From: Paracoccus saliphilus
GTDB taxonomy: Bacteria > Pseudomonadota > Alphaproteobacteria > Rhodobacterales > Rhodobacteraceae
Length of the DNA stretch: 64,000 nucleotides
Reading direction: 5' to 3'
Assembly (NCBI RefSeq): GCF_028553805.1
Contig: NZ_CP067141.1
Span: 1 to 64,000 of the forward strand
Shown: positions 26,427-35,446 of the stretch, one piece after another
How the letters are laid out: each line of letters begins with the position of its first letter
How positions within the stretch are numbered: position 1 is the stretch's first letter
Notes under the pieces: model-generated
The model's input: the letters and a program-made list of their open reading frames with translations, nothing else
Told to the model about the DNA's origin: nothing
Database searches by the model: none
Made by a program: the position numbers and the translations under genes

Positions 26427-28091
26427 ATGAACAATCCCCGTCATAACAGCCGCGATATATATCCCGCCACCGGCACCGAGATCACCGCGAAAAGCTGGTT
26501 GACCGAGGCGCCGATGCGGATGCTGATGAATAACCTGCATCCGGACGTGGCCGAGAACCCGCATGAACTGGTCGTCTATGGCGGTATCGGTCGGGCGGCG
26601 CGGACATGGAAGGATTTCGACCTGATCGTGGACAGCCTGAAGGCGCTGGAGGAGGATCAGACCCTGCTGGTCCAGTCCGGCAAGCCGGTCGGCGTGTTCC
26701 AGACCCACAAGGACGCGCCCCGGGTGCTGATCGCCAATTCCAACCTCGTGCCGCATTGGGCCAATTGGGATCATTTCAACGAGCTGGATAAGAAGGGGCT
26801 GGCCATGTATGGCCAGATGACCGCCGGATCCTGGATCTATATCGGCAGCCAGGGCATCGTGCAGGGCACCTACGAGACCTTTGTCGAGGCCGGGCGGCAG
26901 CACTACGAGGGCGATCTGACCGGCCGCTGGATCCTGACCGCCGGGCTTGGCGGGATGGGTGGCGCGCAGCCGCTGGCGGCGGTGATGGCAGGGGCCTGCT
27001 GCCTGGCCGTGGAATGCGACGAGACCCGCGCCGATTTTCGGCAGCGGACTGGCTATGTCGATGAAAAGACCCATAGCCTCGACGAGGCGCTCGCCATGAT
27101 CACCCGCTGGACCAAGGCGGGCGAGGCGAAATCGGTGGCGCTGATCGGCAATGCGGCGGAGGTGTTTCCCGAACTGGTCCGCCGCGGCATCCGCCCCGAT
27201 ATCGTCACCGACCAGACCAGCGCGCATGATCCGGTGCATGGCTATCTGCCAAAGGGCTGGAACGTGGCGGAATGGCGGGCGCGTCAGGAAAGCGATCCCA
27301 AATCCGTCGAAAAGGCCGCCCGCGCCAGCATGCGCGAGCATGTCGCCGCGATGGTGGATTTCTGGAATGGGGGCGTGCCGACACTGGATTACGGCAACAA
27401 TATCCGGCAGGTCGCCAAGGAGGAGGGGCTTGAGAACGCCTTTGCCTTCCCCGGCTTCGTGCCCGCCTATATCCGCCCGCTTTTCTGCCGCGGCATCGGC
27501 CCGTTCCGTTGGGCGGCGCTGTCGGGCGATCCGGAGGATATCTATCGCACCGACGCCAAGGTGAAGGAACTGATAGACGACCCGCATCTGCATAAATGGC
27601 TGGACATGGCCCGCGACCGGATCAGCTTCCAGGGCCTGCCCGCGCGGATTTGCTGGGTCGGGCTGGGGCTGCGCCACAAGCTGGGCCTCGCCTTCAACGA
27701 GATGGTCCGCAATGGCGAATTGAAGGCCCCGATCGTGATCGGCCGCGACCACCTGGATTCCGGCTCGGTCGCCTCGCCCAACCGCGAGACCGAGGCGATG
27801 AAGGACGGCTCGGACGCGGTGTCGGACTGGCCGCTTTTGAATGCGCTGCTGAACACGGCCTCGGGGGCGACATGGGTCAGCTTGCATCACGGCGGCGGCG
27901 TCGGCATGGGCTTTTCGCAGCATTCCGGCATGGTGATCTGCTGCGATGGCAGCAAGGATGCCGATGCGCGGATCGCGCGGGTGCTGTGGAACGACCCGGC
28001 GACCGGGGTGATGCGCCATGCCGATGCGGGCTATGACATCGCCCTCGACTGCGCGCGCGAATATCAGCTGAACCTGCCCGGTATCCTGTAA
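26427..28091 (+). CDS. hutU: HutU, urocanate hydratase
   Basis: The 554-residue protein matches urocanase throughout. It has the NAD-binding [17 protein letters not shown] segment (about residues 173-189), the catalytic-region [17 protein letters not shown], and the closing [19 protein letters not shown]. It hydrates urocanate to imidazolonepropionate. ATG 26427 follows GGGAGCAAGAC; the upstream ATG at 26379 lies within the preceding repeat element. The repeat separates it from hutG, so part of its transcription may depend on read-through. Confidence 0.95.
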   Translation: MNNPRHNSRDIYPATGTEITAKSWLTEAPMRMLMNNLHPDVAENPHELVVYGGIGRAARTWKDFDLIVDSLKALEEDQTLLVQSGKPVGVFQTHKDAPRVLIANSNLVPHWANWDHFNELDKKGLAMYGQMTAGSWIYIGSQGIVQGTYETFVEAGRQHYEGDLTGRWILTAGLGGMGGAQPLAAVMAGACCLAVECDETRADFRQRTGYVDEKTHSLDEALAMITRWTKAGEAKSVALIGNAAEVFPELVRRGIRPDIVTDQTSAHDPVHGYLPKGWNVAEWRARQESDPKSVEKAARASMREHVAAMVDFWNGGVPTLDYGNNIRQVAKEEGLENAFAFPGFVPAYIRPLFCRGIGPFRWAALSGDPEDIYRTDAKVKELIDDPHLHKWLDMARDRISFQGLPARICWVGLGLRHKLGLAFNEMVRNGELKAPIVIGRDHLDSGSVASPNRETEAMKDGSDAVSDWPLLNALLNTASGATWVSLHHGGGVGMGFSQHSGMVICCDGSKDADARIARVLWNDPATGVMRHADAGYDIALDCAREYQLNLPGIL

Positions 28092-28111
28092 GGGACCGGG
28101 CCGGGGCGGGG

Positions 28112-28127
28112 GGCCGGCATGCCGGCC
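28112..28127. repeat. Perfect palindrome between hutU and the lyase-like gene
   Basis: GGCCGGCATGCCGGCC is a 16-bp perfect palindrome 20 bp after the hutU stop codon. It could form a strong hairpin that reduces read-through into the lyase-like gene. No T-run follows. Confidence 0.45.
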
Positions 28128-28162
28128 GCTGGAGGAAGTCAATCGAGAGGGAGGGACGTGAC

Positions 28163-29851
28163 ATGAGGATCATGGGCAGGACAGGTGGTGCATATATCCC
28201 TGCATTTCTTGTCTCGGCATTCCTGGCTGGCGACGCCGATGCTGCCAGTTGGGTGTTGGACGGAGAAAGCCTGACGGTGGAGGACGTGGCGGGCCTTGCG
28301 CGCGACACCGAGGCCGAGATCGAGCTGACGGCGCGGGCGCAGGCGCAGATTGAACAGGGTTTTGACCTGGTGATGGAGGCCGCCCTGCAGGACAAGGCGG
28401 TTTACGGGCTGACCGTGGGCGTCGGCTGGAACAAGGACCGGCCGGTCGTGACCATGAAGGATGGCGAGGCGGTGCTTGCCGAGGAATTGCTGACCCAATC
28501 GCGCAAGTTCAACCTCAATTCGCTTCGCGCCCATGGTGCCGGGGCGGGCGATCCGATGCCGGTCGAGACTGTCCGCGCCGGGATGGCGATCCGCCTGAAC
28601 CAGATCGCCACCGGTCAGGCCGGGGTGCAGCCAGAGCTTGCCGAGATGTATCGCCGCCTTCTCGAAGAGGGGATCACGCCGGTCGTTCCCTCGCGCGGGT
28701 CGGTCGGAGAGGCGGATATCACCCTGGCATCGCATATCGGCCTGGCGATGGTCGGCGAGGGCGAGGTGTTCCGAAATGGCGAGCGTATCGCGGCGGCAGA
28801 GGCGCTGGAGCAGGCCGGGATCGAGCCGTTATCGCCGATTGGCAAGGATTTCCTGTCGATCCTCAGCACCAATGCGCTGACGGCCGGCAAGGCCGCGCTT
28901 CTGGCTCATGATCTTCGGGATTACCTGGAAAAGGCGACCGTCGTCTACGCACTGACCCTTGAAGGATTCAACGGCAATGTCGCCCCCTTCCTGGAAGCCA
29001 CGAATGACATCCGCCCCTATCCCGACAATCTCGCAGGGGCCGCGCCGATCCGCGAGGCGCTGCAGGGCAGCTATCTGTGGGAGCCTTCGGAGGATCGGGC
29101 ACTTCAGGATCCGCTGTCCTTCCGGACCATGGCCTATGTGCTGGGAAGCAGCCTGTTGGCCGAGCGGGATCTGCGCGAGGCCCTGCTGATCCAGATCAAT
29201 CACGGCGATGACAACCCCTCGGTGATCGTCGGTGCCTCCGGGCAGGATGCGGAGCCGCAGGTCCGGGGATATCATGTCGAGGGCGATATTTCCGGGGCGA
29301 TCTTCCCGACCGCCAATTTCGAGATGCTGCCGATCGCGACGCGGGTCGAACAGTTGAATGTCTCGCTGGTGCGCCTGTCGCAGGCCATCGCGATGCAGAC
29401 CATCCGTTTCGAGAATCCGGACAAGACGAAACTGCCGCGTTTCCTGTCCGCGCCGGAGAATGACGGCCATGCCTTCGGCGCGATCCAGAAACCGCTTGTG
29501 GCGCTTCTGGCCGAGAACCGGCAGCTTGGCGCACATCCCGCGGTGGAGTCGATCGCGATGTCGGGCAATATCGAGGATCTCAACAGCAATGCGCCGCTCG
29601 CGGTCGCCAATCTGGACGGGATTCTCGACAATCTCTACTGGATGTCGTCGGTGCAGCTTCTGCACGCCGCGCAGGCGGTCGATCTGCGGGAACCGGAAAA
29701 GCTTGGTGCACGGACCGGGCCCTTGCTGGAAAGCTATCGCGAACATGTGCCCTTCGTCGACCAGGACCGGGTGTTTTCCGAGGATTTCAGCGCCGGTTAC
29801 GATTTCCTGACGGCATATCCGGCAGCGCCGGACGGTCAACCGGCACCCTAG
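28163..29851 (+). CDS. HutH-fold (aromatic amino acid lyase family) protein, exported, lacking the MIO triad
   Basis: The 562-residue protein is clearly related to HutH/PAL lyases. It has YGLTVGVGWN where HutH has YGVNTGFG, and RGSVGEADITLASHIGLAM where HutH has [14 protein letters not shown]. The Ala-Ser-Gly that forms the MIO cofactor is absent (residues 183-185 read Glu-Ala-Asp, with one residue fewer), so ordinary ammonia-lyase chemistry is unlikely. Residues 1-28 look like a Sec signal peptide (hydrophobic AYIPAFLVSAFLAG, then DADAAS). The start follows GGGAGGG. It lies 71 bp after hutU on the same strand and converges on a GntR gene. The reaction is unknown; related MIO-less homologues appear to exist, but I cannot confirm their functions. 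Confidence 0.8.
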   Translation: MRIMGRTGGAYIPAFLVSAFLAGDADAASWVLDGESLTVEDVAGLARDTEAEIELTARAQAQIEQGFDLVMEAALQDKAVYGLTVGVGWNKDRPVVTMKDGEAVLAEELLTQSRKFNLNSLRAHGAGAGDPMPVETVRAGMAIRLNQIATGQAGVQPELAEMYRRLLEEGITPVVPSRGSVGEADITLASHIGLAMVGEGEVFRNGERIAAAEALEQAGIEPLSPIGKDFLSILSTNALTAGKAALLAHDLRDYLEKATVVYALTLEGFNGNVAPFLEATNDIRPYPDNLAGAAPIREALQGSYLWEPSEDRALQDPLSFRTMAYVLGSSLLAERDLREALLIQINHGDDNPSVIVGASGQDAEPQVRGYHVEGDISGAIFPTANFEMLPIATRVEQLNVSLVRLSQAIAMQTIRFENPDKTKLPRFLSAPENDGHAFGAIQKPLVALLAENRQLGAHPAVESIAMSGNIEDLNSNAPLAVANLDGILDNLYWMSSVQLLHAAQAVDLREPEKLGARTGPLLESYREHVPFVDQDRVFSEDFSAGYDFLTAYPAAPDGQPAP

Positions 29852-29873
29852 GCGGGGCAGAACCCGCTTCGGC

Positions 29874-30608
29874 TCAGGCGCGCGTCAGGTCGATGGCAAA
29901 GCGGAAATAATCCGACCGATAGACCGCCCGCAGCAATTCAAGCGGGCGGCCATCGGTTGATAATGTCAGCCGCTGCATCTCGATCAGCGCGGTCAGCCCA
30001 TCAAGCTGCAAGAGCCGCTGCTCTTCCCCGGTCGACAGGCGCGCGCTGATGGACTGCCGGGCGGTCCCGATCCGCAGGCCAAGCTCGTCGTCGAAAACCT
30101 GGTACATGCGGATATTGATCAAGTCCCTGTCTTGCAAATCCAGCCCGATATCGGGCGGGTAGAAGGCATGCTCGATGGCGATCGGCATCTGGTCGGCGAA
30201 ACGCACCCGGCGCAATTGCCAGATGGCCCGTTCGTTCAGGGCGGCATGGATATCCTCGCCCGCCGCATTGGTCATGCCCTTGTCGAGGATCTCGGCGCCG
30301 GGGTGATAGCCCTGCTCGGCGATGACTTCCTGAAAGCCAAGCAGCCGGCCCATCCAGCGCTCGGATTCATTGCTGCGCAGGAAGGTGCCGCGACCGGGCG
30401 TGCGTTCGAACAGGCCGCTATCGACCAGCGGCGCGATCGCGCTGCGGATGGTGATGCGGCTGACGCCGAAATGCCGGCCAAGCTGGGCCTCGGTCATCAG
30501 CCGCCCGCTCTCGTCGACCAGCTCGCCGTTCAACGCCTGCCGGCGGATCATCTCGCGCACCTGCACATGCAGGGGCTGGTCAGGTTCGAAGCGGATCTGG
30601 TCTGTCAT
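29874..30608 (-). CDS. GntR-family regulator (UTRA subgroup)
   Basis: The 244-residue protein has an N-terminal winged helix (PLHVQVREMIRRQAL, then MTEAQLGRHFGVSRITIRSAI). The C-terminal UTRA domain includes IWQLRRVRFADQMPIAIEHAFYP. It is the last gene of the leftward operon sulfatase-dctP-dctQ-dctM-gntR. The twin AAATGT-N4-ACATT palindromes between the sulfatase and FGE genes (35292, 35321) are good candidate targets. The effector is unknown. Confidence 0.88.
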   Translation of the reverse strand: MTDQIRFEPDQPLHVQVREMIRRQALNGELVDESGRLMTEAQLGRHFGVSRITIRSAIAPLVDSGLFERTPGRGTFLRSNESERWMGRLLGFQEVIAEQGYHPGAEILDKGMTNAAGEDIHAALNERAIWQLRRVRFADQMPIAIEHAFYPPDIGLDLQDRDLINIRMYQVFDDELGLRIGTARQSISARLSTGEEQRLLQLDGLTALIEMQRLTLSTDGRPLELLRAVYRSDYFRFAIDLTRA

Positions 30609-30644
30609 CGGACGGGCCTCGCGGGAAAAACCGGCAATGCAGGG

Positions 30645-31925
30645 TCAATAGCCGAACCAGCGCGGCAGCCACAGGTAAATCTGCGGCACGAAACCGATCA
30701 GCAGCACCGTCATGAACATCGCGACCAGGTAGGGGACGGCCGCGCGCATCACCCGGCCGACGCTGATCCCGCCGATCCCGGCGGCGACGAAGAGGCACAG
30801 CCCCACCGGCGGCGTCACCAGGCCGAGCGCCAGCGTCATGCAGGTGAACAGCCCGAATTGCACCGGGTCGATGCCATAGCTTTGGGCCAGCGGCGCGAAG
30901 ATCGGCACCAGCATGACCATCGCCGCGGCCTGCTCGATGAACATGCCGACGACCAGGTAGACCACCAGCATGATGGCGATGAACATGACCGGGCTGGCGG
31001 TGACGCCCTGCACGTAATCCGACACGGCGCGCGGCACGCCCTCGATGGTCAGCCACCAGGTCGAGACATTGCCGAAGGCGATGATGATCATCACCACGGC
31101 GGTGACCAGCACGGTGCGCTCCATCGCCGCGAAGACCTGCGCCCAGCTGAGCTCGCGGGTGATGAAGAAGCCTGCGAAAAGCGCATAAACGATGGCCAGG
31201 CAGCCGGCCTCGGTGGGGGTGGCAAAGCCGCCGACCACGCCCGCGACCATGATCACCGGCAGGACGGCCGCGACCAGGAAGCGCCGGGAGATCCTGAATA
31301 TGTCGCGAAGACCGTAGCGGGTGGTGTCGCGCGGATAGTCCTTGCCGCTGACGATCAGCGCCGTCGCGACCAGCAGGGTGATGCCCAACAGGATTCCGGG
31401 CACCACCCCGGCCAGGAACAGCGCCGCGATCGAGACGTTCCCGGCCGCGAAGGCATAGATCAGCATCGGCAGGCTGGGCGGCACGATGGGACCGATCACC
31501 GAGGAGACCGCCGTCACAGCCGCCGCCAGGTCCGGCTCTCCATATTCCTTTTCGGTGGCCTTGATCAGCATCGAGCCCACCGCGCTGGTATCGGCGATGG
31601 CCGAACCGTTGATGCCGCCGAAGAAGATCGACACCAGGACATTGATATGCAGCAGCCCGCCCTTGATCCGTCCGACCAGCAGGCGCGAGAAATCCAGCAG
31701 CCGCGACAGGATGCCCGATCCGCCCATCAGCTCTCCGGCAAGGATGAACAGCGGCAGGGCGACCAGCGTGAACTTGTCCAGCCCGGTCCAGAGCCGCTGC
31801 GCGAAAAGCGACAGTGGCTGGCCGTCCAGCCAGAAGACCGTGACCGTGGCCAGCCCCAGGGAAAAGGCGATGGGAACCGACAGGGTGATCAGAACCAGGA
31901 AGGCGATCAGGTAGATGGCAAGCAT
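30645..31925 (-). CDS. dctM: TRAP transporter large permease DctM (system 3)
   Basis: The 426-residue protein is polytopic, with DctM signatures such as SIFFGGINGSAIADTSAVGSM and the SSVIGPIVPPSLPMLIYAF loop. I start it at ATG 31925, just after the dctQ stop codon, rather than nine codons further upstream inside dctQ. It works with the DctQ (31930-32466) and DctP (32570-33619) subunits. The operon also encodes a sulfatase, so the imported solute may be a sulfate ester or its carbon skeleton. Confidence 0.9.
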   Translation of the reverse strand: MLAIYLIAFLVLITLSVPIAFSLGLATVTVFWLDGQPLSLFAQRLWTGLDKFTLVALPLFILAGELMGGSGILSRLLDFSRLLVGRIKGGLLHINVLVSIFFGGINGSAIADTSAVGSMLIKATEKEYGEPDLAAAVTAVSSVIGPIVPPSLPMLIYAFAAGNVSIAALFLAGVVPGILLGITLLVATALIVSGKDYPRDTTRYGLRDIFRISRRFLVAAVLPVIMVAGVVGGFATPTEAGCLAIVYALFAGFFITRELSWAQVFAAMERTVLVTAVVMIIIAFGNVSTWWLTIEGVPRAVSDYVQGVTASPVMFIAIMLVVYLVVGMFIEQAAAMVMLVPIFAPLAQSYGIDPVQFGLFTCMTLALGLVTPPVGLCLFVAAGIGGISVGRVMRAAVPYLVAMFMTVLLIGFVPQIYLWLPRWFGY

Positions 31926-31929
31926 GGCG

Positions 31930-32466
31930 TCAGATTCCCTGTGTGGCGGCATGGGGCAGTGGGTCTTCGTCTCGCGGTCCGGTCAGGGTGATCCCGGCAG
32001 TCAGCAGCGCCTGCACCACGGCATAGAGCGCGCCGACAGGCACCGACAGATAGGGAATGACCATCGGCACGCCGAAGACGAAGGGGTCGGAAGAGGTCAG
32101 GCCGGACATCGCATATTGCCAGCCATAGACCAGGATCACCGTGAACAGCCCCGCCACGGCCAGCAGGATCGCCAGGGCAAGCCCGCGCCGTATCCGAAGC
32201 GAAAGCCGGTCGGACAGGGCGCTGACCAGCACATGCTCACCCCGGCGCATGGCCAGCCCCACGCCGAGGAAGGCGATCCACTGCATCAGGTATTTCGACA
32301 GCGGATCGGCGAAATTCAGAGGTGTGAAGATAATGAAGCGGGCGAAGATGGCGGCGCTGATGGCGATCACGATCAGTCCCAGCAAGGCGATGCAGATCGC
32401 CCGAACGGTGACATAAAGCGAATGCTCGATCCGCAACAGCCTTGCGTGAATCCGGTCCCGCGTCAT
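31930..32466 (-). CDS. dctQ: TRAP transporter small permease DctQ (system 3)
   Basis: The 178-residue protein has four hydrophobic segments, and the region RFIIFTPLNFADPLSKYLMQWIAFLG matches DctQ. It is encoded between dctP and dctM. A repeat element lies between dctP and this gene, starting 9 bp after the dctP stop codon. Confidence 0.86.
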   Translation of the reverse strand: MTRDRIHARLLRIEHSLYVTVRAICIALLGLIVIAISAAIFARFIIFTPLNFADPLSKYLMQWIAFLGVGLAMRRGEHVLVSALSDRLSLRIRRGLALAILLAVAGLFTVILVYGWQYAMSGLTSSDPFVFGVPMVIPYLSVPVGALYAVVQALLTAGITLTGPRDEDPLPHAATQGI

Positions 32467-32491
32467 CTATCCAGTATCCTGCCCGTCTTGT

Positions 32492-32560
32492 TTCTTCTTC
32501 ATGCAAATATCCCGCGGGGGGTGCCGGGGGGCGCGAAGCCCCCCGGCCGGCGCGGGACGC
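32492..32560 (-). repeat. Palindromic 3'-end repeat, copy 5 (short form)
   Basis: Minus-strand copy starting 9 bp after the dctP stop codon, with a GGGGGGCTTCGCGCCCCCC-type hairpin and a TGAAGAAGAA end. It lies inside the operon, between dctP and dctQ. Confidence 0.9.
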
Positions 32561-32569
32561 AAGTCCCGA

Positions 32570-33619
32570 TCACTCGATACTGTAGCCCCAACCGCCATCG
32601 CCGATCTCTCCGGCTTCGGACTGGATCAGGTCGATCTTGTCCTGCTCCATCCCCGGCTGGCCCACGAATTCGCCCCAGACCTTGTCGATGGTCATCTCCT
32701 TGACCTTCTCGTATTCCTCGGGCGGTAGGCTATAGACCTCGACACCCGCCTCCTTCATCTCGGCGACATTCCGGGTGACGTAATCGGCCACGTAATCGAC
32801 ATGCCATTCATGCGCTTCCTGCGCGGCTTCCTCCAGAACGGATGTCACGTCCTCGGGAAGCGCGGCATATTTCTCGGCATTGACCACCAGGACAGAGGCG
32901 TAGTTCTGGAAATTCAGGTCCAGCATGTACTTGATCAGCCCGCCCTCGTGGAACTTGGCCGAATAAAAGCTGGCATAGGGCACGGTCAGTCCGTCCACCA
33001 TGCCAAGCCGCACCGATTCCGGGGTCTGCGGCCAGTCCACCGTGACGCCCGCCGCGCCCCAGGCCTCGTGGCTGCCGATCTCCAGCGGCGAGCGCGAGGC
33101 GCGGAACTTCATCCCGGCCAGATCCTCGGCCGTCTCGATCTTCTTCGTCGAGGTGCCGACCTCGCGCGGGCCGCCGATCTCGAAGGTCGAGAACCATTTG
33201 AGGTTGACGGGTTCCAGTTCCCCGTTGACGCGCTCCTGCACCTTTTCGCTTCCCATGGCGTTCAGCAACTGGGCGCGGCTCTCGAACAGGAACGGAAAAT
33301 GGAAGACCTCGAAAGCCGGGGTGATCGAGGCCAGGTTGGCGAAGCTGTCGGCGGCGAAATCCAGGTTGCCGTTCTTGACCGCCTCGAATGTCTCGACACC
33401 CGAGCCGAGCTGGCCGCCATGGAAGACCTCGATGGTGATCCGGCCGTCGGATTTCTCGTTGACCAGTTCGGCAAATTTTTCGACGCCCGCGGCGGTCACA
33501 TCCGTGGATGACAGCACATTGGCCAGCCGGAACGTATGGCTTTCCTGTGCGAAGGCCCCGGAACACAGCGCCATGATCCCGGCGCCTGCCAGCAGGCTGC
33601 GTCTTGCAATATCGAACAT
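32570..33619 (-). CDS. dctP: TRAP transporter solute receptor DctP (system 3)
   Basis: The 349-residue product has a signal peptide (MFDIARRSLLAGAGIMALCSG, cleavage near AFAQ) and the DctP fold (FRLANVLSSTDV, then the conserved region GMKFRASRSPLEI with the ligand-binding arginine). ATG 33619 follows GGGAGGAG. It is encoded 34 bp downstream of the sulfatase gene, so receptor and sulfatase are probably produced together. The ligand is unknown. Confidence 0.9.
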   Translation of the reverse strand: MFDIARRSLLAGAGIMALCSGAFAQESHTFRLANVLSSTDVTAAGVEKFAELVNEKSDGRITIEVFHGGQLGSGVETFEAVKNGNLDFAADSFANLASITPAFEVFHFPFLFESRAQLLNAMGSEKVQERVNGELEPVNLKWFSTFEIGGPREVGTSTKKIETAEDLAGMKFRASRSPLEIGSHEAWGAAGVTVDWPQTPESVRLGMVDGLTVPYASFYSAKFHEGGLIKYMLDLNFQNYASVLVVNAEKYAALPEDVTSVLEEAAQEAHEWHVDYVADYVTRNVAEMKEAGVEVYSLPPEEYEKVKEMTIDKVWGEFVGQPGMEQDKIDLIQSEAGEIGDGGWGYSIE

Positions 33620-33653
33620 CTTTTCTCCTCCCGTTTCGTACCTGATTTTCGGG

Positions 33654-35267
33654 TCAGGCATCCTCTTCCCAGAACGCTTCGACGCCCTGTGCTTTCATGA
33701 TTTCAAGGATCTTCTCGCGCGGGATCACCCCGCAGCGATCCGCCCATTCCTGCCAGCCGGCCGCCATCCGCTCGACCCGGTCGGGATGCTGCCCGGCCAT
33801 GTCATGCATCTCGGTCCGGTCGGCCTCCATGTCGTAAAGCTCCCATGGGCCGGGATAGCGGCGGACCAGTTTCCACTTGCCGTCGCGCATGGCGGCATTG
33901 CCCTCGTGTTCCCAGAACAGCGGTTCCTCGCGCGTGACGTCCTGCCGGAACGAGGGGCGAAGGCTGACGCCTTCGCAGGGCGGGATGGCATGGCCGTCGC
34001 GCGCTGCCGGATATTCGGCCCCGGTGATGTCCAGGATCGTCGCCATGATATCGGGCAGCTGACCGGGAACATGACGGATACCGCCTGCTTCGACCTCTTC
34101 GGGCCAATGCACGATCAGCGGTGTGGCGATCCCGCCCTCATGGGTAAAATGCTTGTAGAGCCGGAATGGTGAATTGGACAGGTTGGCCCAGGGGATGCCA
34201 TAGCTTTGATAGGTGTCCTCGCCCCCCGGCATGATCGACGGATCGTTGCCGATGGTGACCGGGCGGCCGTCGCGGGTCCGGTACTGGGCGATCTTCAGAT
34301 CCTCGACCAGTTGCCGGGGATCGACATCCTCGGGGATATCCTCGGCGCAGCCGCCATTATCCGACAGAAAGACGATGATCGTGTTGTCCATCTGGCCGTT
34401 CTGTTCCAGCGCCTCCAATATCCGCCCGATGCCCTGGTCCATCCGGTCGATCTGCGCGGCATAGACCTCCATCAGCCGGCACAGCCATTCCTTGTTCCCG
34501 GCCTCCTCGAAGGGCGGTTGCGACGGATCGCGATCGGTCAGCTGCCACGACGCGTCGATCAGCCCGGCGCGCACCAGCCGGTCCAGCCGTTCCTCGCGCA
34601 GCCGATCCCAACCGGCGTCGAAGCGGCCCTTGTAGCGGGCGATATCCTCGTCATGCGCGTGCAGGGGCCAATGCGGCGCGGTATAGGCGACATACATGAA
34701 GAAGGGTTGATCGGCATGAGCGGCCTTGTGCCCGCGCACATAATCCGCCGCCTGGTCCGAGATCGCGTCGGTATAGAAGAATTCCGGGTTCCCGACCGCC
34801 TCATGCTCGACATTCTCCAGCCCGCGGGTGAGGGTATTGGGGTGATAGAAGCTGCCCGCGCCGATCACCGTGCCGTAGAATTCGTCGAAGCCCCGTTCGG
34901 TTGGCCATGCGCCGTTGGGTTTCTCCAGATCCGCCGCGACATGCCATTTGCCGGACATGTAGGTGCGATAGCCGCGTGATTTCAGCAGTTCGGGAATGGT
35001 GATGCATTCATCGACCAGGTTGCCGACATAGCCCTCGGGGCCGATGCTGTAGGTCAGCACGCCGATGCCGGTCTGATGCGGATGCAGGCCGGTCATCAGC
35101 GATGCGCGCGAGGGCGAGCAGCGGGCGGTGTTGTAGAATTGCGAATAGCGCAGACCGTTTTGCGCCAGCCGGTCCAGGTTGGGGGTCTCAACCTCGCCGC
35201 CGTAACAGCCGATATCGGAATATCCCATGTCGTCATTGAGGATCAGAACGATGTTCGGCTGGTTCAT
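33654..35267 (-). CDS. Type I sulfatase (arylsulfatase family)
   Basis: The 537-residue protein has the metal-binding NIVLILNDDMGYSD segment at its N terminus and the CSPSRASLMTG active-site motif, whose cysteine (residue 50) must be converted to formylglycine. Later SNSPFRLYKHFTHEGGIATP resembles bacterial arylsulfatases. No signal peptide is visible, so it probably hydrolyses sulfate esters in the cytoplasm after import. The gene for a matching formylglycine-generating enzyme is divergent from it. It heads the operon with dctPQM and gntR. Confidence 0.92.
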   Translation of the reverse strand: MNQPNIVLILNDDMGYSDIGCYGGEVETPNLDRLAQNGLRYSQFYNTARCSPSRASLMTGLHPHQTGIGVLTYSIGPEGYVGNLVDECITIPELLKSRGYRTYMSGKWHVAADLEKPNGAWPTERGFDEFYGTVIGAGSFYHPNTLTRGLENVEHEAVGNPEFFYTDAISDQAADYVRGHKAAHADQPFFMYVAYTAPHWPLHAHDEDIARYKGRFDAGWDRLREERLDRLVRAGLIDASWQLTDRDPSQPPFEEAGNKEWLCRLMEVYAAQIDRMDQGIGRILEALEQNGQMDNTIIVFLSDNGGCAEDIPEDVDPRQLVEDLKIAQYRTRDGRPVTIGNDPSIMPGGEDTYQSYGIPWANLSNSPFRLYKHFTHEGGIATPLIVHWPEEVEAGGIRHVPGQLPDIMATILDITGAEYPAARDGHAIPPCEGVSLRPSFRQDVTREEPLFWEHEGNAAMRDGKWKLVRRYPGPWELYDMEADRTEMHDMAGQHPDRVERMAAGWQEWADRCGVIPREKILEIMKAQGVEAFWEEDA

Positions 35268-35291
35268 GATGATTGCATCCCACGCTGACTT

Positions 35292-35307
35292 AAATGTTAT
35301 GACATTT
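35292..35307. promoter_or_regulatory. Operator palindrome 1 between sulfatase and FGE genes
   Basis: AAATGTTATGACATTT is a perfect dyad (AAATGT-N4-ACATTT). A second near-identical site lies 29 bp away in the same divergent promoter interval. The GntR protein encoded at 29874-30608 is the likely binder. Confidence 0.6.
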
Positions 35308-35320
35308 GCCTCTTCAACCG

Positions 35321-35336
35321 AAATGTGCTGACATTA
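35321..35336. promoter_or_regulatory. Operator palindrome 2 between sulfatase and FGE genes
   Basis: AAATGTGCTGACATTA repeats the first palindrome with one mismatch in the outer position. Two sites spaced 29 bp apart could allow cooperative repression of both divergent transcripts. Confidence 0.6.
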
Positions 35337-35446
35337 GTGATTCTTGTCAACAATAAAGTCCGGCGGGAGAAAGCCACGTCCGCCGGGACTTGAATCCGGG
35401 GCAGGCCGGGTTCAGAACGTTGAATGCAACGACCGGGAGGCGAATG

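Noticed and set aside
28112-28127. Perfect palindrome GGCCGGCATGCCGGCC as a further parS site
   Set aside because: It does not fit GTTNNNNGCNNNNAAC and is far from the rep locus; a hairpin is more likely.
30132-31991. A 619-codon plus-strand frame over the GntR and dctM genes
   Set aside because: Composition is typical of antisense to a hydrophobic membrane protein (rich in H, Q, D, R); no family resemblance.
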